Source: Collinsella aerofaciens
GTDB taxonomy: Bacteria; Actinomycetota; Coriobacteriia; Coriobacteriales; Coriobacteriaceae
Direction: 5' to 3'
DNA: 11,451 nt
Assembly: GCA_014846205.1 (NCBI GenBank)
Contig: RKAY01000131.1
Location: 1-11,451, forward strand
Positions 5,406-11,451 of the stretch are shown here, in pieces (position 1 is the stretch's first letter; each line of letters starts with the position of its first letter). The translations under genes were made by a program, and so were the position numbers. Below the pieces are notes generated by a model that saw only the letters and a list, made by a program, of their open reading frames with translations, did no database searches and was not told where the DNA came from.

Positions 5406-6866
5406 TTAGCGCACCTGAGCGACGTAAGCGACGTTGGTCGAGGAGACCTTGTCCTCGAGCTGGACGCTCATGCGGGGATCGCCGGCGGTGGCGACGGTCA
5501 GATCGCCGGCCTCGACGTAGCCGAGCTCCTTAGCGGTCTCGATCGCCTTGACGATCGTGCCGTTGACGGTGCCCTGGGTAATCTCGGCCTGGTGCGGGAT
5601 AACGCCCCAGTACATGATCATCTGCTGGACGGCCCACTCGTGGCGGGAGAACGCGCAGATCGGCATGTTGGGACGGAAGTGCGAGATTAAGCGAGCGGTA
5701 CGACCGGTGGTCGTCGGCACGGTGATGCACTTGGCGCCAACGGTGGTAGCCATGTTCACAGCGGACATACCCACAACGTTGTTGACGACGCGGGTGCCGT
5801 GAGCATCGGCCGGAACCTCGAGCGGAGCGTGAGCCGGGAGGTACTTCTCGGTCTCGAGAGCAATGCTGGCCTGCATCTTAACGGCCTCGACCGGGTACTT
5901 ACCGGCAGCGGACTCGCCAGAGAGCATAACGGCGTCGGTGCCGTCGTAGATGGCGTTAGCAACGTCGGCAACCTCGGCGCGCGTTGGGCGCGGGTTCTGC
6001 TGCATGGAGTCGAGCATCTGCGTAGCGGTGATGACGGGCTTGTAAGCCGCGTTGCACTTGGCGATGATCTCCTTCTGGATGTGAGGAACGAGCTCGGGCT
6101 TGATCTCGATGCCCAGGTCGCCACGGGCGACCATGATGCCGTCGGAAGCCTCGAGAATCTCGTCAAAGTTCTCGACGCCCAGGGCGCACTCGATCTTCGG
6201 GGAGGTCGTCACGTGCTCGCCACCGTTCTCGCGGCAAAGCTCGCGGATGCCGCGGACGGACTCGCCGTCACGGATGAAGGAAGCGGCGATGTAGTCGATG
6301 TTCTCGGTCAGGCCAAAGAGGATGTCCTGACGATCGCGCTCGGTGATGGCGGGCAGCGAGATGTTGACGTTGGGCATGTTGACGCCCTTGCGCTCGCCGA
6401 TCAGGCCGTCGTTCTTAACGACGCAGGTCATGTCCTGGCCGCTGACGGACTCGACCTCGAGGGCAACCAGGCCGTCATCGATCAGGATGAGGGAGCCCTT
6501 CTCGACCTCGGAGGGCAGAGCCAGGTAGTCGAGGGAGATGTGCTCAGCGGTGCCGTGGAAATCCTCGGTCGTGGGCTGAGCGGTGACGACGATCTTGTCG
6601 CCGGTCTTGACGGCAACCTTCTTGCCGTCGACCAGAAGGCCGGTGCGGACCTCGGGGCCCTTGGTGTCGAGCAGGATGCCGACGGGCAGACCGAGCTCCT
6701 TGGAAATACGACGGACGCGCTCGATGCGACCGTGGTGCTCGTCGTAGGATCCGTGCGAGAAGTTAAAACGGGCGACGTTCATGCCCGCCTTGATCATCTC
6801 GCGGATGGTCTCGTCGCTATCGCAGGCGGGACCCATGGTGCATACAATCTTAGTGCGCTTGTACAT
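5406..6866 (-). CDS. pyk: Pyruvate kinase
   Basis: A 486-residue cytoplasmic enzyme that transfers phosphate from phosphoenolpyruvate to ADP in the last step of glycolysis, normally as a tetramer. The barrel begins KIVCTMGPACDSDETIREMI; NFSH (35-38) and DTKGPEVRTG (67-76) are the phosphate/K+-site motifs. PKIE (223-226) carries catalytic K224 and metal ligand E226, and ARGDLG supplies D250. The signature ITATQMLDSM with NPRPTRAEV lies at 279-299, with MLSGES at 314-319. The C-terminal allosteric domain (~360-486) includes TTTGRTARLISHFRP. E72 (in PEVR) corresponds to muscle Glu117, whose presence predicts K+ dependence (family knowledge). The stretch after PKIE reads CALGV where most homologues have NQEGV. 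No C-terminal PTS-like extension is present. GGAGG (6872-6876) lies 5 bp before ATG. It is transcribed alone, divergent from the ATPase. Confidence 0.98.
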   Translation of the reverse strand: MYKRTKIVCTMGPACDSDETIREMIKAGMNVARFNFSHGSYDEHHGRIERVRRISKELGLPVGILLDTKGPEVRTGLLVDGKKVAVKTGDKIVVTAQPTTEDFHGTAEHISLDYLALPSEVEKGSLILIDDGLVALEVESVSGQDMTCVVKNDGLIGERKGVNMPNVNISLPAITERDRQDILFGLTENIDYIAASFIRDGESVRGIRELCRENGGEHVTTSPKIECALGVENFDEILEASDGIMVARGDLGIEIKPELVPHIQKEIIAKCNAAYKPVITATQMLDSMQQNPRPTRAEVADVANAIYDGTDAVMLSGESAAGKYPVEAVKMQASIALETEKYLPAHAPLEVPADAHGTRVVNNVVGMSAVNMATTVGAKCITVPTTTGRTARLISHFRPNMPICAFSRHEWAVQQMIMYWGVIPHQAEITQGTVNGTIVKAIETAKELGYVEAGDLTVATAGDPRMSVQLEDKVSSTNVAYVAQVR

Positions 6867-6929
6867 TCAGACCTCCATCTGACATCGTCTTGCGCTGATA
6901 GATAAACCATAAGAAATAAAACCGAGATG

Positions 6930-6960
6930 ATTATAACGAAATGCCGACCGAATACCCCAA
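6930..6960 (-). promoter_or_regulatory. pyk promoter
   Basis: On the minus strand a consensus TATAAT (6935-6930) lies ~64 bp upstream of the pyk start codon. The best -35 candidate is TTGGGG (6960-6955) with a long 19-bp spacer. Expected leader length is about 57 nt. The direct repeat ATGCCGA...CCGAAT overlaps the -35 side, where a regulator could act. Confidence 0.6.
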
Positions 6961-7159
6961 AAAATCGACCGTATGCCGAATTAGAAGTTCATTTTTTGCG
7001 GAAAAACGGTATATGCAAAAACTTTACCAACCGTTCTAACCGCTGCTATCTGGGCGATATTTTAGTTCGATGATGCGCCGAAGAAAAAACGTTTTATCAA
7101 TCTTGAGCATCACACCGTCTGCACCGTTGCGTCTGTGCCGTGTTTCCAGATGGAATGTT

Positions 7160-7189
7160 TTGGCTAGACGCGTCGCTTTGGGGTACCAT
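7160..7189 (+). promoter_or_regulatory. Promoter candidate for the P-type ATPase
   Basis: TTGGCT (7160-7165) and TACCAT (7184-7189) are separated by 18 bp, each matching four of six consensus bases. Transcription would begin near 7196, just before the first hairpin of the structured leader (7204), so the whole fold would be in the mRNA. Confidence 0.4.
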
Positions 7190-7203
7190 AGCTCCACTAT
7201 CAA

Positions 7204-7301
7204 CTGCCGCTCAGCACGGCAGCCTTGATGAGCCCTTGCCCTTCTCCTGGGAATTATGATCGGGCATCAATCTGCTGAGTGGCCCGAATCCCAGGAGGGG
7301 A
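7204..7301 (+). promoter_or_regulatory. Candidate cis-regulatory RNA: two hairpins with complementary loops, hiding the ATPase ribosome binding site
   Basis: Hairpin 1 is CTGCCG (7204-7209), loop CTCAGCA (7210-7216), CGGCAG (7217-7222). Hairpin 2 has outer stem CTCCTGGGA (7244-7252) with TCCCAGGAG (7289-7297), a lopsided internal loop, then TCGGGC (7260-7265) with GCCCGA (7282-7287) and a 16-nt loop. That loop contains TGCTGAG (7273-7279), perfectly complementary to loop 1, so the two loops can kiss over 7 bp. The same loop also holds ATCAA (7266-7270), complementary to TTGAT in the linker (7225-7229). The ATPase ribosome site AGGAGGGG (7293-7300) is inside the outer stem. The layout is that of a translational riboswitch or other RNA sensor; the ligand is unknown and I do not recognise a known family. 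Confidence 0.6.
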
Positions 7302-7307
7302 CTCTAT

Positions 7308-9989
7308 ATGCAAAAGGAATACCTGTCCGCCGCGGCGGAGGTGCTCAGCGACCAGGGTGTCGATGAGAACCTCGGCCTGAGCACAGGCGAGGCGTCGTCG
7401 CGCCTTGCCAAGACAGGCCCTAACAAGCTTGAGGAAGCCGAGAAGACACCGCTGTGGAAGCGCTTCTTTGAGCAGATGGCAGACCCCATGGTCATCATGC
7501 TGATCGCGGCCGCGGTTATCAGCGCGCTTACGGGCATGGTCAAGGGCGAGGCGGACTTTGCCGATGTCGCCATCATCATGTTCGTCGTTATCGTCAACTC
7601 GGTGCTGGGCGTGGTCCAGGAGGCTAAAAGCGAGGAGGCTCTCGAGGCCCTGCAGGAGATGAGCGCGGCGCAGTCCAAGGTGCTGCGCGACGGCAAGCTC
7701 GTGCACCTGCCGAGTGCCGAGCTCGTGCCCGGCGACGTGATCATGCTCGAGGCGGGCGACTCAGTCCCGGCTGACTGCCGCGTGCTCGAGAGCGCCACGA
7801 TGAAGATCGAAGAGGCCGCACTCACTGGCGAGTCCGTGCCGGTCGAGAAGCACGCCAACGTGATCGAGCTCGCCAGCGGCACCGACGACGTGCCGCTCGG
7901 CGACCGCAAGAACATGTGCTACATGGGTTCCACCGTGGTGTACGGTCGCGGTCGCGCCGTCGTGGTCGGCACCGGTATGAACACCGAGATGGGCAAGATC
8001 GCCGGCGCTCTTGCCGAGGCCAAGGAAGAGCTCACGCCGTTGCAGGTGAAGCTCGCCGAGCTCAGCCGCATCCTTACCATTATGGTTATCGTCATCTGCG
8101 TCGTGATCTTTGGCGTCGACATCGTCCGCCACGGCGTGGGCAACGTCCTTACCGACCCGACCGCCTTGCTCGACACCTTTATGGTCGCCGTCTCGCTCGC
8201 CGTCGCCGCCATCCCCGAGGGCTTGGTTGCCGTCGTGACTATCGTCCTTTCGCTCGGCGTGACCAAGATGGCCAAGCGCCAGGCGATCATCCGCAAGCTT
8301 TCTGCTGTTGAGACACTCGGCTGCACGCAGACCATCTGCTCGGACAAGACCGGCACGCTTACCCAGAACAAGATGACCGTCGTCAAGCACGAGCTCGCTG
8401 CGCCCAAGGAGAAGTTCCTGGCCGGCATGGCGCTGTGCTCCGATGCCCAGTGGGATGAGGAGCTGGACGAGGCCGTGGGCGAGCCGACCGAGTGTGCACT
8501 CGTCAATGATGCCGGCAAGGCTGGTCTTACTGGCCTGACTGCCGAGCACCCGCGCGTGGGCGAGGCCCCGTTCGACTCGGGCCGTAAGATGATGTCCGTG
8601 GTCGTCGAGACCCTGGACGGCGAGTACGAGCAGTACACCAAGGGCGCGCCCGACGTGGTGATTGGCCTGTGCACCCACATCTATGATGGTGAGAAGATCG
8701 TTCCGCTGACTGAGGAGCGCCGCGCCGAGCTCGTGGCAGCCAACAAGGCCATGGCCGACGAGGCCCTGCGCGTGCTGGCGCTGGCGAGCCGCACCTACAC
8801 CGAGGTTCCCGCCGACTGCAGCCCCGCTGCGCTCGAGCATGACCTGGTCTTCTGCGGCCTGTCCGGCATGATCGACCCGGTCCGTCCCGAGGTGGCCGAC
8901 GCTATCCGCGAGGCGCACGACGCCGGCATCCGCACCGTCATGATTACAGGCGACCACATCGACACCGCCGTGGCCATCGCCAAGCAGCTGGGCATCGTCG
9001 CCGATCGCAGCCAGGCCATTACCGGTGCCGACCTCGATCGCATGAGCGACGAGGAGCTCGACGCGCACATCGAGGATTACGGCGTATACGCCCGTGTCCA
9101 GCCTGAGCACAAGACCCGCATCGTCGAGGCTTGGAAGTCGCGCGACCAGATCGTTGCCATGACGGGCGACGGCGTCAACGACGCCCCGTCCATCAAGCGC
9201 GCCGACATCGGCGTGGGCATGGGCATCACCGGCACCGACGTTACCAAAAACGTCGCTGATATGGTGCTCGCCGACGATAACTTCGCCACCATCATCGGTG
9301 CCTGCGAAGAGGGCCGTCGCATCTACGACAACATCCGCAAGGTCATCCAGTTCCTGCTTTCGGCCAACCTTGCCGAGGTCTTCTCGGTGTTTATCGCCAC
9401 GCTCATCGGCTTTACCATCTTCCAGCCGGTGCAGCTGCTGTGGGTGAACCTGGTCACCGACTGCTTCCCCGCGCTCGCGCTGGGCATGGAGGATGCCGAG
9501 GGCGACATCATGAAGCGCAAGCCGCGCAACGCCAAGGACGGCGTCTTTGCCGGTCACATGGGCCTGGACTGCGTTGTCCAGGGCCTGATCATCACCGTGC
9601 TGGTGCTGGCGAGCTTCTTTGTGGGCGTGTACTTTGACATGGGCTACATCCACATCGCCGATATGATTGCCGGCAATGCCGACGAGGAAGGCGTGATGAT
9701 GGCGTTCATCACGCTCAACATGGTCGAGATTTTCCACTGCTTCAATATGCGCAGCCGTCGTGCGTCGCTGTTTAGCATGAAGAAGCAGAACAAGTGGCTT
9801 TGGGCTTCGGCTGCGCTGGCGCTGGTGCTGACGGTTATCGTGACCGTGCAGCCGACGCTTGCCGAGATGTTCTTTGGCCCCGTGACGCTTGAGCTCAAGG
9901 GCGTTGTCGCCGCACTGGGCCTGGCCTTCCTGATCATTCCGCTGATGGAGATCTACAAGGCGATCATGCGCGCTGTGGAGAAAGAGTAG
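7308..9989 (+). CDS. Cation-translocating P-type ATPase, calcium (SERCA/PMR1-like, type II) group
   Basis: An 893-residue membrane pump that uses an aspartyl-phosphate cycle, most likely to export Ca2+. In order: N-terminal cation-ATPase domain (~1-60), M1-M2 (~59-103), actuator domain with TGES (173-176), M3-M4 with PEGL (303-306), phosphorylation motif DKTGT (D346), nucleotide-binding KGAPD (~445), MITGD (545-549), hinge TGDGVNDAP (619-627), then M5-M10. Ion-site residues match SERCA: E304 in M4, N687 and E690 in M5 (SANLAEV), N714, T717 and D718 in M6 (WVNLVTD), and E807 in M8. Equivalents of both SERCA calcium sites therefore seem present; many bacterial relatives keep only one. Specificity is inferred from the family. 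ATG 7308 lies 9 bp after GGAGG, which is buried in a leader hairpin, so translation is probably gated. It is a single-gene unit. Confidence 0.95.
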   Translation: MQKEYLSAAAEVLSDQGVDENLGLSTGEASSRLAKTGPNKLEEAEKTPLWKRFFEQMADPMVIMLIAAAVISALTGMVKGEADFADVAIIMFVVIVNSVLGVVQEAKSEEALEALQEMSAAQSKVLRDGKLVHLPSAELVPGDVIMLEAGDSVPADCRVLESATMKIEEAALTGESVPVEKHANVIELASGTDDVPLGDRKNMCYMGSTVVYGRGRAVVVGTGMNTEMGKIAGALAEAKEELTPLQVKLAELSRILTIMVIVICVVIFGVDIVRHGVGNVLTDPTALLDTFMVAVSLAVAAIPEGLVAVVTIVLSLGVTKMAKRQAIIRKLSAVETLGCTQTICSDKTGTLTQNKMTVVKHELAAPKEKFLAGMALCSDAQWDEELDEAVGEPTECALVNDAGKAGLTGLTAEHPRVGEAPFDSGRKMMSVVVETLDGEYEQYTKGAPDVVIGLCTHIYDGEKIVPLTEERRAELVAANKAMADEALRVLALASRTYTEVPADCSPAALEHDLVFCGLSGMIDPVRPEVADAIREAHDAGIRTVMITGDHIDTAVAIAKQLGIVADRSQAITGADLDRMSDEELDAHIEDYGVYARVQPEHKTRIVEAWKSRDQIVAMTGDGVNDAPSIKRADIGVGMGITGTDVTKNVADMVLADDNFATIIGACEEGRRIYDNIRKVIQFLLSANLAEVFSVFIATLIGFTIFQPVQLLWVNLVTDCFPALALGMEDAEGDIMKRKPRNAKDGVFAGHMGLDCVVQGLIITVLVLASFFVGVYFDMGYIHIADMIAGNADEEGVMMAFITLNMVEIFHCFNMRSRRASLFSMKKQNKWLWASAALALVLTVIVTVQPTLAEMFFGPVTLELKGVVAALGLAFLIIPLMEIYKAIMRAVEKE

Positions 9990-10000
9990 CGTACTCGTCC

Positions 10001-10088
10001 GGGCCCGCCCCACGCCCTTTCTCCCTCACTGGTCCTCGCGCTTCGCGCTGCGGAATCGTTCGGGAGAAAGGGCTTCCGGGGCGGGCCC
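10001..10088 (+). repeat. Three-tier hairpin element, copy 2
   Basis: Outer arms GGGCCCGCCCC (10001-10011) and GGGGCGGGCCC (10078-10088) pair over 11 bp. Middle arms GCCCTTTCTCCC (10014-10025) and GGGAGAAAGGGC (10062-10073) pair over 12 bp. The apical hairpin is GCGC-TTC-GCGC (10038-10048), flanked by CCTC and TGCGG exactly as in copy 1 (1249-1343). It begins 11 bp after the ATPase stop codon; copy 1 begins 12 bp after the pheT stop. The sequence after the outer arm (CCTGCG, then TA and CCTTG) is also shared by both copies. No T-run follows. Confidence 0.8.
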
Positions 10089-10148
10089 TGCGGTATCCTT
10101 GCTGGCTTTTCTCCCGCGCGGATGATAAAGGGCTGAGGGAAAGTTTGT

Positions 10149-10182
10149 GAGCTGGTCGGGCTTTGCCCGGCCAGCTCTTTTT
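10149..10182 (+). terminator. Strong intrinsic terminator between the ATPase gene and rsgA
   Basis: GAGCTGGTCGGGC (10149-10161), loop TTT, GCCCGGCCAGCTC (10165-10177), then five T residues. The 13-bp stem has one T-G wobble. It ends transcripts from the ATPase unit or from a small RNA starting after the copy-2 hairpin. It also shows that rsgA translation cannot sensibly begin at the in-frame GTG at 10147. Confidence 0.92.
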
Positions 10183-10186
10183 GATT

Positions 10187-10192
10187 TAAAAT
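10187..10192 (+). promoter_or_regulatory. Possible -10 element of rsgA
   Basis: TAAAAT (10187-10192) lies just after the terminator and would give a ~31-nt leader to GTG 10231. The -35 region would fall in the terminator stem and has no recognisable hexamer, so this is tentative. Confidence 0.35.
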
Positions 10193-10230
10193 ACCTGCTC
10201 AGTTGTGATTTTGGGTGCTGGGAGGCGTTT

Positions 10231-11415
10231 GTGGCTAAGGCTAAGGCGAAGGCGAAGAAAAAGACGACGGGGGCGCGGGCTAAGCGCGATCGTCGTCGGA
10301 AGCTCGCGACCGAGGCTCCCGCATCTGCTGAGGAGTTGCTGGCGAGTGTGCCGGGGCTTGACGCGCTGCAGGATGTTCCGGCGTTCGATGACCTGCCGGT
10401 CGATGCGGCTCAGCAGGCTGCATTTGACGACTTTTGCGCACAGGCCGAGGAGCCCGAGCAGATGCAGCTCGGTGCCGTGGTGCGCCTGGACCGCGGGTTT
10501 CCGTTGGTGGCGACTGCCGATGATACGTTTCGTGCCGAGCATGCCGTAGGGTTTGCCAAGTCGCGTGGCGAGGACGAGGTCTTGCTGCCTGCCGTGGGCG
10601 ACCGCGTGGCGGTTCGCCGTGCTCCCGGGCACGACATGGGCGTCATCGAGTGCGTACTACCGCGCCGTACGAGCTTTGAGCGTTGGCGTGGCCGTGCCCG
10701 CGGTGAGCGCCAGGTGCTCTGCTCCAACGTTGACAGCGTGCTGATCGTGCAGGCGCTCGGCGCCGGCGAGGTGCTGCTCGATCGCGTGGCGCGCTCACTG
10801 GTGTTGGCGCTCGATTGCGATGCCGAGCCGGTGGTGGTGCTCACCAAGGCCGACCGCTGCGAGGTCGATGAGCTCGAACGCGATCTGGACCGCGTGCGCC
10901 GTCTGGTTGGTCCGGGCGTGCGCGTGATCGTGACGTCTTCTGCTGATGGCCTCGGCCTGGACGAGGTGCGCGCCTGCGTGCCGGCTGGGGGCTGTGCCAT
11001 GATCCTGGGCGAGTCGGGCGCCGGCAAGTCGACGCTGCTCAACGCGCTGCTGGGCCACGATGCGCTGGCCACTGGCGGCGTGCGCGAGCGTGATGACCAG
11101 GGCCGCCACACCACGGTTGCGCGCGTGATGGTGGCGCTGCCGGGCGACGCCGGCGTGATCGCCGATGCCCCGGGCCTGCGCAGCCTGCCGCTTGTGGGAC
11201 ATGAGCGGGGTCTGGCGCGCGCCTTCCCCGAGATCGTCGAGGCGTCGCGTGCGTGCCGGTTTGGCGATTGCACGCACACCCATGAGCCGGGTTGCGCCGT
11301 TCGCGAGGCCGAGGACGCGGGGCAGATCGACAGCCTGCGCCTGGAGACGTTCCAAAACCTGGCGTCATCCATGCGCGTGAGTGCCCAAATGCTCGATCCC
11401 GATGTTCATCTGTAA
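10231..11415 (+). CDS. rsgA: Ribosome small-subunit-dependent GTPase A, with N-terminal extension
   Basis: A 394-residue cytoplasmic GTPase that helps late maturation of the 30S subunit. The GTPase motifs come in the circularly permuted order that defines the family: G4 TKAD (205-208), G1 GESGAGKS (260-267), then the G2 region RHTT (292-295) and G3 DAPG (312-315). An OB-fold domain precedes them (~78-145, with the RRTSFERWRGRARGERQVLC stretch leading into the G domain). The C-terminal zinc knuckle reads CRFGDCTHTHEPGC, with C342, C347, H349 and C355. The first ~77 residues are an addition to the usual ~300-residue protein: a Lys/Ala/Arg-rich tail, then an acidic segment. GTG 10231 is preceded by GGGAGG (10220-10225) at 5 bp. 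It is probably monocistronic here; only 36 bp follow, with no terminator seen. Confidence 0.95.
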   Translation: MAKAKAKAKKKTTGARAKRDRRRKLATEAPASAEELLASVPGLDALQDVPAFDDLPVDAAQQAAFDDFCAQAEEPEQMQLGAVVRLDRGFPLVATADDTFRAEHAVGFAKSRGEDEVLLPAVGDRVAVRRAPGHDMGVIECVLPRRTSFERWRGRARGERQVLCSNVDSVLIVQALGAGEVLLDRVARSLVLALDCDAEPVVVLTKADRCEVDELERDLDRVRRLVGPGVRVIVTSSADGLGLDEVRACVPAGGCAMILGESGAGKSTLLNALLGHDALATGGVRERDDQGRHTTVARVMVALPGDAGVIADAPGLRSLPLVGHERGLARAFPEIVEASRACRFGDCTHTHEPGCAVREAEDAGQIDSLRLETFQNLASSMRVSAQMLDPDVHL

Positions 11416-11451
11416 TTGATTTTTCCTATGACAGCCGTCTTCCAAATGTTC

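Larger units (their letters stand above)
6867..7307. other. 441-bp divergent intergenic region, pyk/ATPase
   Basis: I find no gene here. The pyk half (6867-7100) is clearly AT-richer than its surroundings and holds the pyk promoter, a 13-bp-class pair of direct repeats (ATGCCGA at 6941-6947 and 6973-6979, each followed or overlapped by CCGAAT), and a 10-bp palindrome AAAACGTTTT (7086-7095). The ATPase half holds a promoter candidate (7160-7189) and the folded leader (7204-7301). The middle (about 7100-7155) shows only loosely repeated CACCGT-like words that I cannot interpret. Confidence 0.6.

Noticed and set aside
5799..6905. 368-codon plus-strand open frame
   Set aside because: It is antisense to pyk, which has every motif of pyruvate kinase; the composition (repeated GDL, VDG, LDA) is typical of a shadow frame.
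7086..7095. Palindrome AAAACGTTTT as an operator
   Set aside because: Ten bases of A/T runs around CG are easily found by chance in this AT-rich stretch, and it is not placed over either promoter.
7180..7240. Fluoride-riboswitch resemblance (AACTGCC hairpin followed by GATG)
   Set aside because: The required upstream stem and the pseudoknot partner of the CUCCUAC-type segment are not present; the resemblance is limited to a few words.
7761..10013. 750-codon open frame on the minus strand
   Set aside because: It lies antisense to the whole P-type ATPase gene, is rich in His, Asp, Gly and Val as expected from reverse reading of a GC-rich gene, and has no recognisable domain.
10147..10230. Upstream GTG start adding 28 residues to RsgA
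   Set aside because: These codons run through a perfect intrinsic terminator and there is no ribosome site before 10147; GTG 10231 has GGGAGG at good distance.
1..11451. CRISPR array, prophage, insertion sequence, tRNA or rRNA genes
   Set aside because: No regularly spaced repeats, transposase or phage motifs, cloverleaf or rRNA-like sequence was seen on either strand.

Overview
The window is about 60% G+C chromosomal DNA that reads like a Coriobacteriia (Actinomycetota) genome, most likely a Collinsella-type gut anaerobe. That placement is inferred from codon style, gene content and the look of the intergenic hairpins; no marker gene settles it. All genes are intact except the first, which enters from outside the window.

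Layout: (1) 1-1236, the 3' half of pheT. (2) 1237-1562, a 326-bp gap holding a large three-tier hairpin (repeat copy 1), a second foldable segment, a weak terminator-like hairpin and an almost ideal NikR operator. (3) 1563-4276, a three-gene ECF nickel/cobalt uptake operon: a CbiM/NikM-NikN fusion, CbiQ/NikQ and CbiO/NikO. (4) 4357-5205, a zinc-dependent phospholipase C-family protein with its own extended -10 promoter. (5) 5206-5405, the convergent junction, with a possible 36-codon gene remnant and a strong terminator for pyk. (6) 5406-6866 on the minus strand, pyruvate kinase. (7) 6867-7307, a 441-bp divergent intergenic region with the pyk promoter, and a 5' leader for the next gene that folds with a loop-loop contact and hides its ribosome binding site. 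(8) 7308-9989, a SERCA/PMR1-like calcium-type P-type ATPase. (9) 9990-10230, repeat copy 2, a perfect intrinsic terminator and the rsgA start region. (10) 10231-11415, the circularly permuted GTPase RsgA with a lysine-rich N-terminal extension.

Functionally these are mostly separate housekeeping units (tRNA charging, glycolysis, ribosome maturation) plus two metal-ion transport systems, each with readable regulatory DNA or RNA. The ECF operon carries an operator that points to nickel control. The ATPase leader looks like a cis-acting RNA switch. The two most unusual signals are that leader (about 7204-7301) and a pair of related structured elements placed 11-12 bp after the stop codons of pheT and the ATPase gene. 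The arms of these elements differ in sequence but stay complementary, which suggests selection on the structure.
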